From contig VXOH01000020.1 in the NCBI GenBank assembly GCA_009840135.1, positions 1 through 64,000 of the forward strand: a stretch of 64,000 nt of DNA, in the 5' to 3' direction. Shown here one piece after another: positions 30,529 to 39,685 of the stretch (the first letter of the stretch is position 1; every line of letters begins with the position of its first letter). Position numbers and translations under genes: made by a program. Source of the stretch: Chloroflexota bacterium. Its GTDB lineage: Bacteria > Chloroflexota > Dehalococcoidia > Lucifugimonadales > UBA3495. Below the pieces are notes generated by a model. The model was given only the letters and a program-made list of their open reading frames with translations. It was not told the DNA's origin and ran no database searches.

Positions 30529-30570
30529 AGGCGGCCCCTTGCTGGCCGCCTCTCTTTCTTTGTATATTTG
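30529..30570 (+). terminator. terminator-bearing 42-bp direct repeat, copy 2
   Basis: Identical to 29806-29847. Confidence 0.8.
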
Positions 30571-30669
30571 TCCCAGGAAAACGGGCGGCATGTTTATCCG
30601 GTGGGCTTGCCCTCACTATGCTTAACCACTGTGTTTACCCGCCGGGACCGTCCAGGAGCCCTGATTGAG

Positions 30670-30963
30670 GTGCCCCAATTGCTGAAAGACCTGAGCAGAA
30701 GTCTCCTGGGCCGGCTGATCAGCCTCGGCATTTTCGCGCTGGGATTCTGGGTGCTCTACCAGGGACTGCTGCGGGACGACAATCCGTTGCTGCTGGGCCT
30801 GGGGGTCATAGTGGGCAGCGTCCTCATCCTGGGCGGCCTTTATCTCATGGCCACCACCCGACGACTGGCGGCCCGCCGTGCTTCAGAGCAGGATGCCCAG
30901 CGAGACTTGGAACAGGAGGAACCAACCGTTGATTCCCTCGACGGAAGCGGCAAAAGCGATTAG
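30670..30963 (+). CDS. small membrane protein (2 TM)
   Basis: LLGRLISLGIFALGFWVLYQGLLRDDNPLLLGLGVIVGSVLILGGLYLMATTRR; start uncertain. Confidence 0.5.
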   Translation: MPQLLKDLSRSLLGRLISLGIFALGFWVLYQGLLRDDNPLLLGLGVIVGSVLILGGLYLMATTRRLAARRASEQDAQRDLEQEEPTVDSLDGSGKSD

Positions 30964-31498
30964 TTTCCACCGGCAGGACGCCCTGGTGGTATCCACCTCC
31001 GCGGCCCTGCGGGACTGGAACCAGGTTTCGGACCGGCGAGAACTCGATATTGACCTGACCGACTGCATGGACCGGGCCCCTGCCGTCGGCCTCGGCCTGT
31101 CCCTGGCCCAGCCCGACCGCAAAGTCCTGGTCCTGGACTGCGACGCCACCCTGCGCACTGACCTGGGATCGCTGGCCACCATCGGGGAGTCCCGGCCGGA
31201 AAACCTGGTCCACTTCGTTTTTGACGATGCCACCCATGTATCCACCAGCGGGGTTCCGGTGGAAGGTCTGGACAACGTCAACTTTGCCTCCATGGCCCAG
31301 GGCGCCGGTTACACCCGCACCTTCAGCTTTGACAATCCCGAGGAACTGTTCATCGGTCTTGAGGACGTATTGAAGGAGCAGGGCCCGGTTTTCGTGGTGG
31401 TCAAGGTGTATCGGGACGACGAATCGGCTTCGTTTCCCGAACGGCGCATGGCCGAGGGGTGGGCCGAGGTCAGGGAAACCCTGCTGGCGGGAGGCTGA
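30929..31498 (+). CDS. TPP-enzyme beta-subunit-like paralogue with degenerate cofactor motif
   Basis: AGGAGG upstream of TTG 30929; GLGLSLAQPDRKVLVLDCDATLRTDLGSL aligns with GLGIALAQPDRKVMVLDGDGSLLMNLGAM at 29172-29768. Confidence 0.75.
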   Translation: MIPSTEAAKAISFHRQDALVVSTSAALRDWNQVSDRRELDIDLTDCMDRAPAVGLGLSLAQPDRKVLVLDCDATLRTDLGSLATIGESRPENLVHFVFDDATHVSTSGVPVEGLDNVNFASMAQGAGYTRTFSFDNPEELFIGLEDVLKEQGPVFVVVKVYRDDESASFPERRMAEGWAEVRETLLAGG

Positions 31499-31629
31499 GG
31501 AATCAACACCCGCGCCGGGGCCGTTGCCCTCCCCGTGCCAGGGAGACAACATCCCCGGAATTTTCTACCCCAGGGGCATAGACACCGGCTTGCACGTCTC
31601 TATAGACGAACTCATGAGCGGAGGAAGTC

Positions 31630-31998
31630 ATGGCCGATGCAACTGTCTATCTGCGCATCCTTGGAGAACTGGGCATTGACACGGACCAACTCTGGCCGAA
31701 CCTGGGCCATTCCGGTCGGATACTGAGGAAACGGAGTGGTGAGCGGTTCCCTGGCCTATACTTCAATCGCCAGGGCCAGGTCTGTTACCTTACCCTGAAC
31801 CCCCGGGTGGCAACCGTCCAGGTTGACTGGAACCTGTGGCAGGAAGTTCCCGACTCTATTTCGGTGCCCCACTTCGATCAGGACAAGCATAACATCGTGC
31901 CCAATCCGGGGCAGGAACAGAGGGCGCTGCGGAGCCTGTTGGGAGCGCCGTCGGGAGGCGGATTACTGAGTGCTCTCAAGAGAATTTTCGGCAGATAG
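31630..31998 (+). CDS. hypothetical protein (122 aa)
   Basis: ATG with GGAGGAAG upstream; no recognised domain. Confidence 0.5.
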   Translation: MADATVYLRILGELGIDTDQLWPNLGHSGRILRKRSGERFPGLYFNRQGQVCYLTLNPRVATVQVDWNLWQEVPDSISVPHFDQDKHNIVPNPGQEQRALRSLLGAPSGGGLLSALKRIFGR

Positions 31999-32009
31999 CC
32001 CCTGAGCAG

Positions 32010-32077
32010 GCGACTTCGTCGCTGCAAATCAACGGTTCTTCCCCACGACGTAGGGGCGATTCGCGAATCGCCCCTAC
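32010..32077. repeat. dispersed repeat family D, copy 1 (inverted relative to 50896-50962)
   Basis: gcgacttcgtcgctgcaaatcaacggttcttccccacgacgtaggggcgattcgcgaatcgcccctac. Confidence 0.75.
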
Positions 32078-32163
32078 TCGGATGCCGGCCGAAATGCACA
32101 TACTACCTTCGCTTCAGTCCAGTCTTCCTCCGTTAACGGGGAGGAAATTCATGCGAATATTCC

Positions 32164-32943
32164 TTAACCCTCTTCCGGCTCTTCCGGCTCTTCCGCCGGG
32201 CGTACCACAATTTGCTGGGCCACGGTAAACCCCATGGATACCTGGTCCTTCGGGGTTGACACTGTCATTACGCCCAGGTAGGGAGTGGACTCGGTGACGC
32301 TTACCGGGCTCTCCGGCACAATCTGCGCGGCGTCCAGGAACTGCAGCAAATTGGAATCTTCCTCGGGAATGCGCTCCACTACGTAGCCCCGGTCCTTGAC
32401 TGCGGCATCCAACGTAATGCAGTTGGCAGCCAGCGCGGAGTCGCCGAATCCTGGTATTGGCCGGCCAAAAGGCGACTTCTTCGGATAACCCAGCTTTTCC
32501 CGCAGCCTGGCCTCCAGTTCACCGGAAATGCCGTGTTCCAACCGGTGGGCCTCGATATAAGCGCGATGCAGTTCCATTCCCAGCAGCTCTACCACCAGCC
32601 ACTCAGCCAGGCGGTGACGGCGGGCAATATCCTCGCCGCCCTCGAATCCCTTGCCGGTAAGCCTGATGCGCTTGTCGGTCCCGATATCTACCAGTCCCTG
32701 CTTCTGCATCCGGCGGGTCATTCCTGCCACGGAAGGCACCGAGGAACCCAGGCCCTCGGTGGGCGGCAGCTGCTTGATGGCGTCGGTTAGCTGGGTCACG
32801 GTGGGAGTTACCGAATCTTCCCACAGGCGGTACAGGCACAGCAGGTAGTTTTCGGTTACCGCTGAAAATCTCTCCAGCCCTTCCATTTCCTCGTCTTCGT
32901 CATGCCTGCTGGCGCGTGGGGCGCTCCTTCTGGCTCTGGGCAT
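32164..32943 (-). CDS. DtxR/MntR-family metal-dependent transcriptional regulator
   Basis: SAVTENYLLCLYRLWED...PSVAGMTRRMQKQGLVDIGTDKRIRLTGKGFEGGEDIARRHRLAEWLVVELLGMELHRAYIEAHRLEHGISGELEARL. Confidence 0.87.
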   Translation of the reverse strand: MPRARRSAPRASRHDEDEEMEGLERFSAVTENYLLCLYRLWEDSVTPTVTQLTDAIKQLPPTEGLGSSVPSVAGMTRRMQKQGLVDIGTDKRIRLTGKGFEGGEDIARRHRLAEWLVVELLGMELHRAYIEAHRLEHGISGELEARLREKLGYPKKSPFGRPIPGFGDSALAANCITLDAAVKDRGYVVERIPEEDSNLLQFLDAAQIVPESPVSVTESTPYLGVMTVSTPKDQVSMGFTVAQQIVVRPAEEPEEPEEG

Positions 32944-33384
32944 AGGAATACCTCGTCACGTGATGGCTGGGCGTCGCCCTCATACCGGCAACGGTTGCCA
33001 TTAGTCAGAAAAATGGAAAACTATAGAGGGGATTATACAGGGGCGCCGGCTCTTGTGGTAGGCAGGAGAAAAATAGGCCAGGGTCCTTCGTTTGTACGAA
33101 CCCCCTCACCCTCGACGGGGGCGGGATCCGCCTGAGGCGGACCTGTGGCTGTTAGGGTGGGCTGGGAGCTAATGCGCTAGTAGGCAGTTCAGATGGCCGG
33201 ACCAGGCCCCCTCACCCTCACCCTCTTCCGTAGGGGCGGTTCGCGAACGGCCTTATCCCCCACCTGTTCCCGCTCTTCCTGGGCCTGTCGAAAGATGTCT
33301 GCCCGCGCGGCGCATGGTTCGAAAAATTTCGGAAGACGAGATGGCCCCGCAGAATTGGCAGGGGGAACCGGAGAAGCGGTGAGG

Positions 33385-34503
33385 TTAATCAGCCAGCGCG
33401 GCGCCGTCGATGAATGGGCGCATGGAATGGCCGCAGCGTACCCGGACCATTACCCCGGCTCCAACCTCATATTCGTCGGTGTGGGAAAGGAGGCAGCGCA
33501 CCGAGCCACCCGAGTTCAGCGCAATGCGGTAAAGGTAAAAGGCCCCGCGGAACTCGCGCTCCATAATCACCCCGTTGCCATTCTCCGCAGGTTCACATTC
33601 CACGCAGTCGGGACGGACCATGATCTCCAGGCTTCCGGCGCTGCTGCGGTCGCCGGTGCTGTCGGTATTGTCGGTGTTGTCGGTGTTGTCCTTCGGATTG
33701 TCGGGACAGGCCGGCCAGTCAGCGTCGCCAATATCCGACAAGATTCGGCCCTTTTCCCACCTGGCGGGTACGAAATCAACCATGCCAATGAACTCGGCGA
33801 CGAACTTGCTGCGGGGGCGATGGAATATATCCTGGGGGGTTCCCTGTTGCTCGATTCTGCCCTGGTTCATAACGGCGATGGTGTCGCCCACGTACATGGC
33901 CTCTTCCTGGTCGTGGGTCACGAACACCGCAGTAACGCCGCCGGCCCGCAGAATGTCCACCACATCCCGGCGGACCTGCTCCCGCAACCCCGGGTCCAGG
34001 TTGGAGAAGGGTTCATCCAGCAGTAGAAGCTCGGGACGGGGAGCCAGGGCCCGGGCCAGGGCTACGCGTTGCTGCTGCCCGCCGGACAACTCGTAAGGCA
34101 TCCGCTGCACCAAGCCGTCCAGCCCGGTCATGCGGACAACAGCGTCAACGCGCTCGGGCTTGTTGTCATTCCTGGACAGGCCATAGGCGATGTTCTGCTC
34201 TACCGTCAGGTGGGGGAAGAGGGCGCCTTCCTGGAAGACCATGCCTACGCGGCGCTTTTCCGGCGGAACGCTGCGCCTTTCTTCATGCATCGTTTCACCG
34301 GCAATCCTTATGGCTCCCGAGTCGGGTTGAGCGAACCCCGCTATGGACCTCAGGGCCGTGGTCTTTCCGCAGCCGCTGGGACCCAGCAGCGCCACCACCT
34401 GCCCCTGCTGCACCTGGAGGTTGAACCCCCGCAGAACGGCCACATCGTCAAACTGCTTATTGACGTCCACGCACTCCAGCATGCAGTCTGCCAGTGGGCC
34501 CAT
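33385..34503 (-). CDS. ABC transporter ATP-binding protein (Fe3+/FbpC-type)
   Basis: Walker A LGPSGCGKTTALRS, signature LSGGQQQRVALARAL, Walker B LLLLDEPFSNLD, TOBE-like C-terminus; DNTDNTDNTD insert. Confidence 0.9.
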   Translation of the reverse strand: MGPLADCMLECVDVNKQFDDVAVLRGFNLQVQQGQVVALLGPSGCGKTTALRSIAGFAQPDSGAIRIAGETMHEERRSVPPEKRRVGMVFQEGALFPHLTVEQNIAYGLSRNDNKPERVDAVVRMTGLDGLVQRMPYELSGGQQQRVALARALAPRPELLLLDEPFSNLDPGLREQVRRDVVDILRAGGVTAVFVTHDQEEAMYVGDTIAVMNQGRIEQQGTPQDIFHRPRSKFVAEFIGMVDFVPARWEKGRILSDIGDADWPACPDNPKDNTDNTDNTDSTGDRSSAGSLEIMVRPDCVECEPAENGNGVIMEREFRGAFYLYRIALNSGGSVRCLLSHTDEYEVGAGVMVRVRCGHSMRPFIDGAALAD

Positions 34504-35138
34504 CTTATCTGCTATTGGATCACCCGATCCCGATTGAATCCCGGGGGCAATGTGGTTTCTTACGCCGGTAGCCAACTGGGTTCCATGCACCTCTTATGGT
34601 TTCCACGTTCGCCTGACCAGCATATATACGGCCAGGATCTCCACTCACACAAGCACAACTTGCTTGTCTGCTAAGGCAAGTCAGTTAAGGCCATACAATG
34701 TTAAGGCTTATGGCGAACAAACGCAATGCTTTCAGCATACATCTTTCTTATTTCGTCCTCTTGCCTCCCAGCGTCACTTGCCGCCACCGGTTAATGCAAA
34801 GTCCTTCCTGCAGGATTGAGCTTACCATGCTGCCCAGGGAGCCGCCTGGCCTTTCCGTCGGCGCCTTCCTCCTCCTTCGTCTACAATCATCTTCTTCAAT
34901 TATTCCGGCCTGGTTCATTACCCACGGGGCAGGCACGACCGTTAGCTCCCCCCGCGCCGGACAGCTTCGGACTGAAGCTATTTGTGCCGATGGCACCTCC
35001 GGCAGCAAGGGAACAGGCGGACCCGCATTAATGCATGTCTGGCGCCGGAGAAAGTTCCCCGGTTTTCCTGGATTGCCACAAGGCCCTCTTCCTGGCGAGG
35101 TAACCGCAATACATACACACACGATGCACAAATAAGTG

Positions 35139-35167
35139 TTGACACTGTACAAACATTGTGCTACCCT
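35139..35167 (+). promoter_or_regulatory. putative promoter upstream of noncoding leader of the permease gene
   Basis: TTGACA (35139-35144), 17-nt spacer, extended -10 TGCTACCCT. Confidence 0.45.
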
Positions 35168-35234
35168 CATATACGATTTATCGTTAACATTAGCATGTAA
35201 GTCATTTACCAGTTAAGATTGACGATATTCGCCG

Positions 35235-35439
35235 GTGCGTCTCCTCCACTTTTCCGTCCTCCTCCCCGGGCGGCGAAAGGAGACGCACTTCCAGTTTAAG
35301 CTGCGCCGCGCCGCCGGGAAGCCATGAGGAATCGAGGAGTGATCGGAGGCATCCCGAAGTATCGCCGGGATACCGTTTACTGGCCAACTGGGAACAGTCC
35401 CACAACATCCGCAGTACGGCAGGGGTGAATTACCTGCCG
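35235..35439 (+). ncRNA. candidate structured leader RNA (no known family assigned)
   Basis: Perfect 11-bp stem GTGCGTCTCCT (35235-35245)/AGGAGACGCAC (35278-35288); internal ATCCCG/CGGGAT stem; 7-bp stem CGGCAGG (35417-35423)/CCTGCCG (35433-35439); no convincing ORF. Confidence 0.3.
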
Positions 35440-35806
35440 GGCTTGGTAGGTTCTTCAAAACTCCCTTGCTCTCTATATGGAGGAGGTGGGCAGGGGCGAT
35501 GAACCATATCCCGCCAGTAGCCGAACAACGTTGCTCTTGACGGTTGGGACTGGAGTCTGTTCGTGGTGAGCTTGTCGAATCCGCCTGAGGCGGACGGCCC
35601 TTCGACAAGCTCAGGGTGAGCGGAAAACAACCCATCATTTAAAAGCTGTTGACCCGCTTGTGGAGTTTAGGCTCCCTTGCGGCTGTCGGACGTTCTGCCA
35701 TAATGGGTTGGCCTTAATGGGTTGGGCCGGGTTGGGAACAAAAGCAGGCCCGTCACCCGGCACCATACTGAACACATCAAACTAAGAAACCGAAAGAACG
35801 CACCCG

Positions 35807-37423
35807 TTGAATTCACCCATTTCAAGATTAATTGGCCCGGCCTGGCGTCGGGTTGGCGCGATTGACGCCCCTCCGGCGGTGCTGTGGGCGCCCGCCCTGC
35901 TTATTGGCGCTCTCCTGCTGTTGTCGCCCGTTTATCTGACCATCCGTTCCCTGGGAGCCGGTCAGGAATTCTGGGAAGCCCTGTTGCGATGGCGGGTGCT
36001 GGAAATCCTGCTGCGCACCCTCCTGCTGGTAGGAACGGTCACCGTTGCCTCCCTGGCTATTGCGCTGCCTCTGGCCTGGCTGACGGTCCGCACCGATTTA
36101 CCCTTCGCCAGGGTGTGGGGCGTACTCCTGGCCCTGCCCCTGGTAATACCCAGCTACGTGGCTGGTTTCGCCATGGTGGTGGCGCTGGGTCCCCGGGGAA
36201 TGCTGCAGGGGTTCCTGGAGGGCCCCTTCGGGGTGGAAAGGCTGCCCGACATCAGCGGTTTCCCGGGAGCAATGGTAACCCTGACCCTCCTTAGCTACCC
36301 CTATGCTTTGCTCACCATCCGCGCCTCCCTTCAGCGACTGGACCCCTCGCTGGAGGAGTCATCCCGGGGGCTGGGCTACAGCTGGCCCGCTACCTTCAGG
36401 CGCGTGGTGGTACCCCTTCTCAGGCCTTCCATGGCCGCCGGAGGATTGCTGGTAGCCCTCTATACCCTCAGCGATTTTGGCGCCGTTTCCCTGCTGCGCT
36501 ACGAGACCTTTACTTGGGCCATCTTTATCCAGTACGAGTCGGCCATTGACCGCACCCTGGGAGCGGCCTTCTCCCTGGCCCTGGTGGCGCTGGCCCTGGC
36601 TTTCCTGGTCGGGGAGTATCTCAGCCGCGGCCGGTCCCGGTATTACCGGGTGGACCAGGGGGTTGTCCGACCTGCCCAAAACGTGCCCCTGGGCTCCTGG
36701 CGCTGGCCGTCGGTGGTTCTCTGCGCCGTCATAGCATGCCTTTCCCTGGCCCTTCCCATGGCGGTGCTGTTCTTCTGGGTAGTGCGCGGGGTGAGCGCCG
36801 GCGAACCGTTGCTGCTGCTTTGGCAGGCTGCCGGAAACTCCCTTTACATTTCCGCCCTGGCTGCTCTGGTCGCCGTCCTGGCCGCCTTTCCCATCGCGAC
36901 CCTTTCCGTGCGGCACTCCGGGCTGCTTAGTTCCCTGCTGGAACGGATAACTTACGTGGGATTCGCCCTGCCCGGCATTGCGGTAGCCCTGGGGCTCGTT
37001 TTCTTCGGGGCCAATTTCGCCCGGATCCTTTACCAGAACCTGTCCCTGCTCATCCTGGCCTACGTGGTATTGTTCCTGCCCACGGCGGTGGGTTCCACCC
37101 GAACCTCCATACTCCAGGTCAATCCGAGAATGGAGGACGCTGCCCGCAGCCTGGGCCGGGGCCCGGCGCAGGTCTTCATGTCGGTAACCCTTCCCCTGGC
37201 AAGACCCGGCCTTCTGTCTGGCGCCGCCCTGGTCTTCCTTCTTACCATGAAAGAACTGCCCGCAACCCTGATTCTCCGGCCCACGGGATTCCCGACCCTG
37301 GCCACCTCCATTTGGAGCGCGGCCTCCGAGGCCTTCTTTGCCCAGGCCGCTGCCCCGGCCCTGCTGCTGGTGTTGGCATCCTCGGTGCCCCTGTCCTTCC
37401 TCATGCTGCGGGAACGGCGGTAG
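35807..37423 (+). CDS. ABC transporter permease, iron-type (FbpB-like, fused two-domain)
   Basis: About 12 TM segments; two EAA-type loops (LEESSRGLGYSWPATFRRVVVPLLRPS and MEDAARSLGRGPAQVFMSVTLPLARPG). Start at 35807 is TTG. Confidence 0.9.
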   Translation: MNSPISRLIGPAWRRVGAIDAPPAVLWAPALLIGALLLLSPVYLTIRSLGAGQEFWEALLRWRVLEILLRTLLLVGTVTVASLAIALPLAWLTVRTDLPFARVWGVLLALPLVIPSYVAGFAMVVALGPRGMLQGFLEGPFGVERLPDISGFPGAMVTLTLLSYPYALLTIRASLQRLDPSLEESSRGLGYSWPATFRRVVVPLLRPSMAAGGLLVALYTLSDFGAVSLLRYETFTWAIFIQYESAIDRTLGAAFSLALVALALAFLVGEYLSRGRSRYYRVDQGVVRPAQNVPLGSWRWPSVVLCAVIACLSLALPMAVLFFWVVRGVSAGEPLLLLWQAAGNSLYISALAALVAVLAAFPIATLSVRHSGLLSSLLERITYVGFALPGIAVALGLVFFGANFARILYQNLSLLILAYVVLFLPTAVGSTRTSILQVNPRMEDAARSLGRGPAQVFMSVTLPLARPGLLSGAALVFLLTMKELPATLILRPTGFPTLATSIWSAASEAFFAQAAAPALLLVLASSVPLSFLMLRERR

Positions 37424-37618
37424 GGAGAAGCGAGAGGGTAGTTGCCCAACGGGTTGCCTAGAATTAGCTGGCGACAGGATCTAAGGCGGTCCTGTATTTT
37501 CCGTAGCAAGACCTACACACCGGCTTTTGCAAAGTGGTCCCGTATTCGGTTCCACAAAGGAACTCTGCCATAGTCTTTACGCCTCGGAGCTCGGCGAATC
37601 GGTTCAGTCATCGAAAGG

Positions 37619-37837
37619 CTAACATTGGCACCGGGCTCTATTCATCCTTCGAGCCTCCTTGCGGACTGCCATAGCACCCAATTTGAACGCCAATTCACTT
37701 ACAACATGGGCTACCAAAAAGCCGAAAATGCCAGCAACGCTGATTATGGCAGCAAGCCAGAAAACATTCGGAATGCACATCTCGACGATCCCCCAGGCTG
37801 TGACTTCGAACAAAGGCGTGGACTTAGCTCCAAGCAT
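37619..37837 (-). CDS. possible small membrane protein (72 aa)
   Basis: NVFWLAAIISVAGIFGFLVAHVVSELAFKLG hydrophobic helix; occupies otherwise unexplained intergenic region; no clear RBS. Confidence 0.3.
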   Translation of the reverse strand: MLGAKSTPLFEVTAWGIVEMCIPNVFWLAAIISVAGIFGFLVAHVVSELAFKLGAMAVRKEARRMNRARCQC

Positions 37838-37914
37838 AGTATCAGAAAGGATGCCTTTGTAGGCCGCGAAAGTGCTACACTATGGACCCGGGCTATCTCT
37901 CGTCGGGTGTTGCC

Positions 37915-39498
37915 ATGCTTCGGCTGACAGTTCTCCTTCCCTTTACAATCCTGGCGGCAACCTTCCTGTTCCTGGGACCCTTTCCGCCAACAGCGTCCGC
38001 CCATGGATTCGGTGAGCGTTATGACCTGCCTCTCCCCCTCACCTATTTCGCTATAGCCGGAGCCGCCGCCGTTGTCCTCTCCTTTGTCGTGGTGGGCCTG
38101 TTTGTCCGAGGAAACCCCGCCCGCACCGGCTATCCCCGTTTCAACCTCTTCCGGTTCACCCCGGTTAGAATCATCCTGACCGGGCCCGTGGCCTGGGCGC
38201 TGAAGCTCGCTTCCGTGTTCCTGTTTTTCCTGGTAATCGCCACCGGCCTGTTTGGTTCCGAGCGTCCCGTCAGCAACCTGACACCCACCTTTGTCTGGAT
38301 AATATGGTGGGTGGGCATGGGATTCGTGGTGGCCCTGCTGGGCAATCTCTGGGCCCTGGTTAACCCCTGGAAGATACTCTACGGGCTGGCCGAGGCCATT
38401 TACAACCGGTTCAACCCCGACTGGGAGCTTGGCCTGGGCCTGGACTACCCAGAAAGAGTCGGCGTATGGCCCGCTGTGGTCCTTTTCTTCGCCTTCGTGT
38501 GGGTGGAAAACGCCCTGCCGGACAGCGCCTCTCCGGCCATGCTGGCCTGGCTGATCATTTCCTACAGCGTTCTCACCCTGGGCGGAATGTACCTGTTCGG
38601 CAAGCACCGGTGGCTGCAGCGCGGCGAGGCTTTCACCGTCATATATGGATTCCTCTCCCGTTTTTCCGTAACCGAGGTGCGCTTCACCGATAAGGATGCC
38701 TGCATTGAACGCGATAGGCCGGAAGGGGAACCCGGAGACAAAGCGGCTGGGCAGGGCTGCGTGGACTGCTATGAGGGCTTCGAGTACGCGGAGGAACGAG
38801 AGTTCAACCTGCGGCCGCCGGCCATCGGGCTGCACTCGGAGCGTCCGCTGCCTTCCGGACTCACGGCCTTGGTGCTGTTGGTGCTGGCCACCGTAACTTT
38901 CGACGGCTTCAGCGATACTCCGGAGTGGGCAACGGTACTGGGCTGGGCCCTGGAGCAAACGCCCCAACTGACTTCCCCATACCTGAACGGCCTCGTAATT
39001 GCCAATACGCTGGGCCTTGCCCTCTTCCCCCTGGCCTTCGCCGCAATTTACTGGGGGTTCTCATCCCTGATGCGGTGGGTTGTGCAGCGTGGCGGAGGTT
39101 CAAGTCCCATCACCGTGGAGTTGATGGCGGCCTTCGTCTTCTCGCTGGTGCCAATTGCACTGGCCTACCATTTCGCCCATTACCTGGGTTTCCTGCTCAT
39201 CCAGGGCCAGCTCATAATTCCCCTGGCATCGGATCCCTTCGGGGTCGGCGCCGACTTGTTCGGCACTGCCGGCTACAGGGTCAACATCGCCATAACCAAC
39301 GCCCGATTCATCTGGTTCTTCGCCATAATTTCCATCGTCGTGGGACACATCATAGCGGTGTACCTGGCCCACCTGCGGGCCGCTTCCCTCTTCAAGAACG
39401 GGCAGTTGGCCCTGAAAAGCCAGCTGCCCATGCTTGTGCTAATGGTGATTTACACGGTGGTGAGCCTCTGGATTATTTCGAGGCCGATTACCGAGTGA
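37915..39498 (+). CDS. polytopic membrane protein, unknown function
   Basis: Signal-like N-terminus then HGFGERYDLPLPLTYF and multiple TM segments. Confidence 0.7.
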   Translation: MLRLTVLLPFTILAATFLFLGPFPPTASAHGFGERYDLPLPLTYFAIAGAAAVVLSFVVVGLFVRGNPARTGYPRFNLFRFTPVRIILTGPVAWALKLASVFLFFLVIATGLFGSERPVSNLTPTFVWIIWWVGMGFVVALLGNLWALVNPWKILYGLAEAIYNRFNPDWELGLGLDYPERVGVWPAVVLFFAFVWVENALPDSASPAMLAWLIISYSVLTLGGMYLFGKHRWLQRGEAFTVIYGFLSRFSVTEVRFTDKDACIERDRPEGEPGDKAAGQGCVDCYEGFEYAEEREFNLRPPAIGLHSERPLPSGLTALVLLVLATVTFDGFSDTPEWATVLGWALEQTPQLTSPYLNGLVIANTLGLALFPLAFAAIYWGFSSLMRWVVQRGGGSSPITVELMAAFVFSLVPIALAYHFAHYLGFLLIQGQLIIPLASDPFGVGADLFGTAGYRVNIAITNARFIWFFAIISIVVGHIIAVYLAHLRAASLFKNGQLALKSQLPMLVLMVIYTVVSLWIISRPITE

Positions 39499-39607
39499 CG
39501 GGCCGATGCAACGGGTTATTCAGCGAATACTCGCCGACGGGCCACCCGCTGCATACGCTTATGGTGCGCAACACCTCACTTATTCAGTCCAAAGCTTCCT
39601 AAAGATA

Positions 39608-39638
39608 CAAAAAAAGGCCGGGCTTTATGGCCCGGCCT
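39608..39638 (-). terminator. intrinsic terminator (minus strand) of FAH-family gene
   Basis: Minus strand AGGCCGGGC-CATAAA-GCCCGGCCT followed by TTTTTTG. Confidence 0.8.
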
Positions 39639-39685
39639 ATTCAGTGTTCTTCGTGAACCTTCGTGTCCTTCGTGGATGGCCTCAC

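Noticed and set aside
30439-30669. N-terminal extension of the small membrane protein ORF
   Set aside because: Overlaps the MITE-like repeat and the 42-bp terminator repeat, so translation from 30439 is unlikely.
35318-35400. Cobalamin-riboswitch-like pieces (GGTGC, GGGAA, GGATACC, CAACTG)
   Set aside because: Order and spacing do not match the cobalamin consensus and no CCCGCAACTGT core is present; kept only as an unassigned structured leader.
37744-38967. 407-aa minus-strand ORF
   Set aside because: Antisense to the polytopic membrane protein; Gln/Gly/His-rich shadow ORF.
39096-39112. tRNA T-arm-like GGTTCAAGTCCC
   Set aside because: Lies inside a membrane protein CDS and no acceptor/anticodon arms could be found around it.
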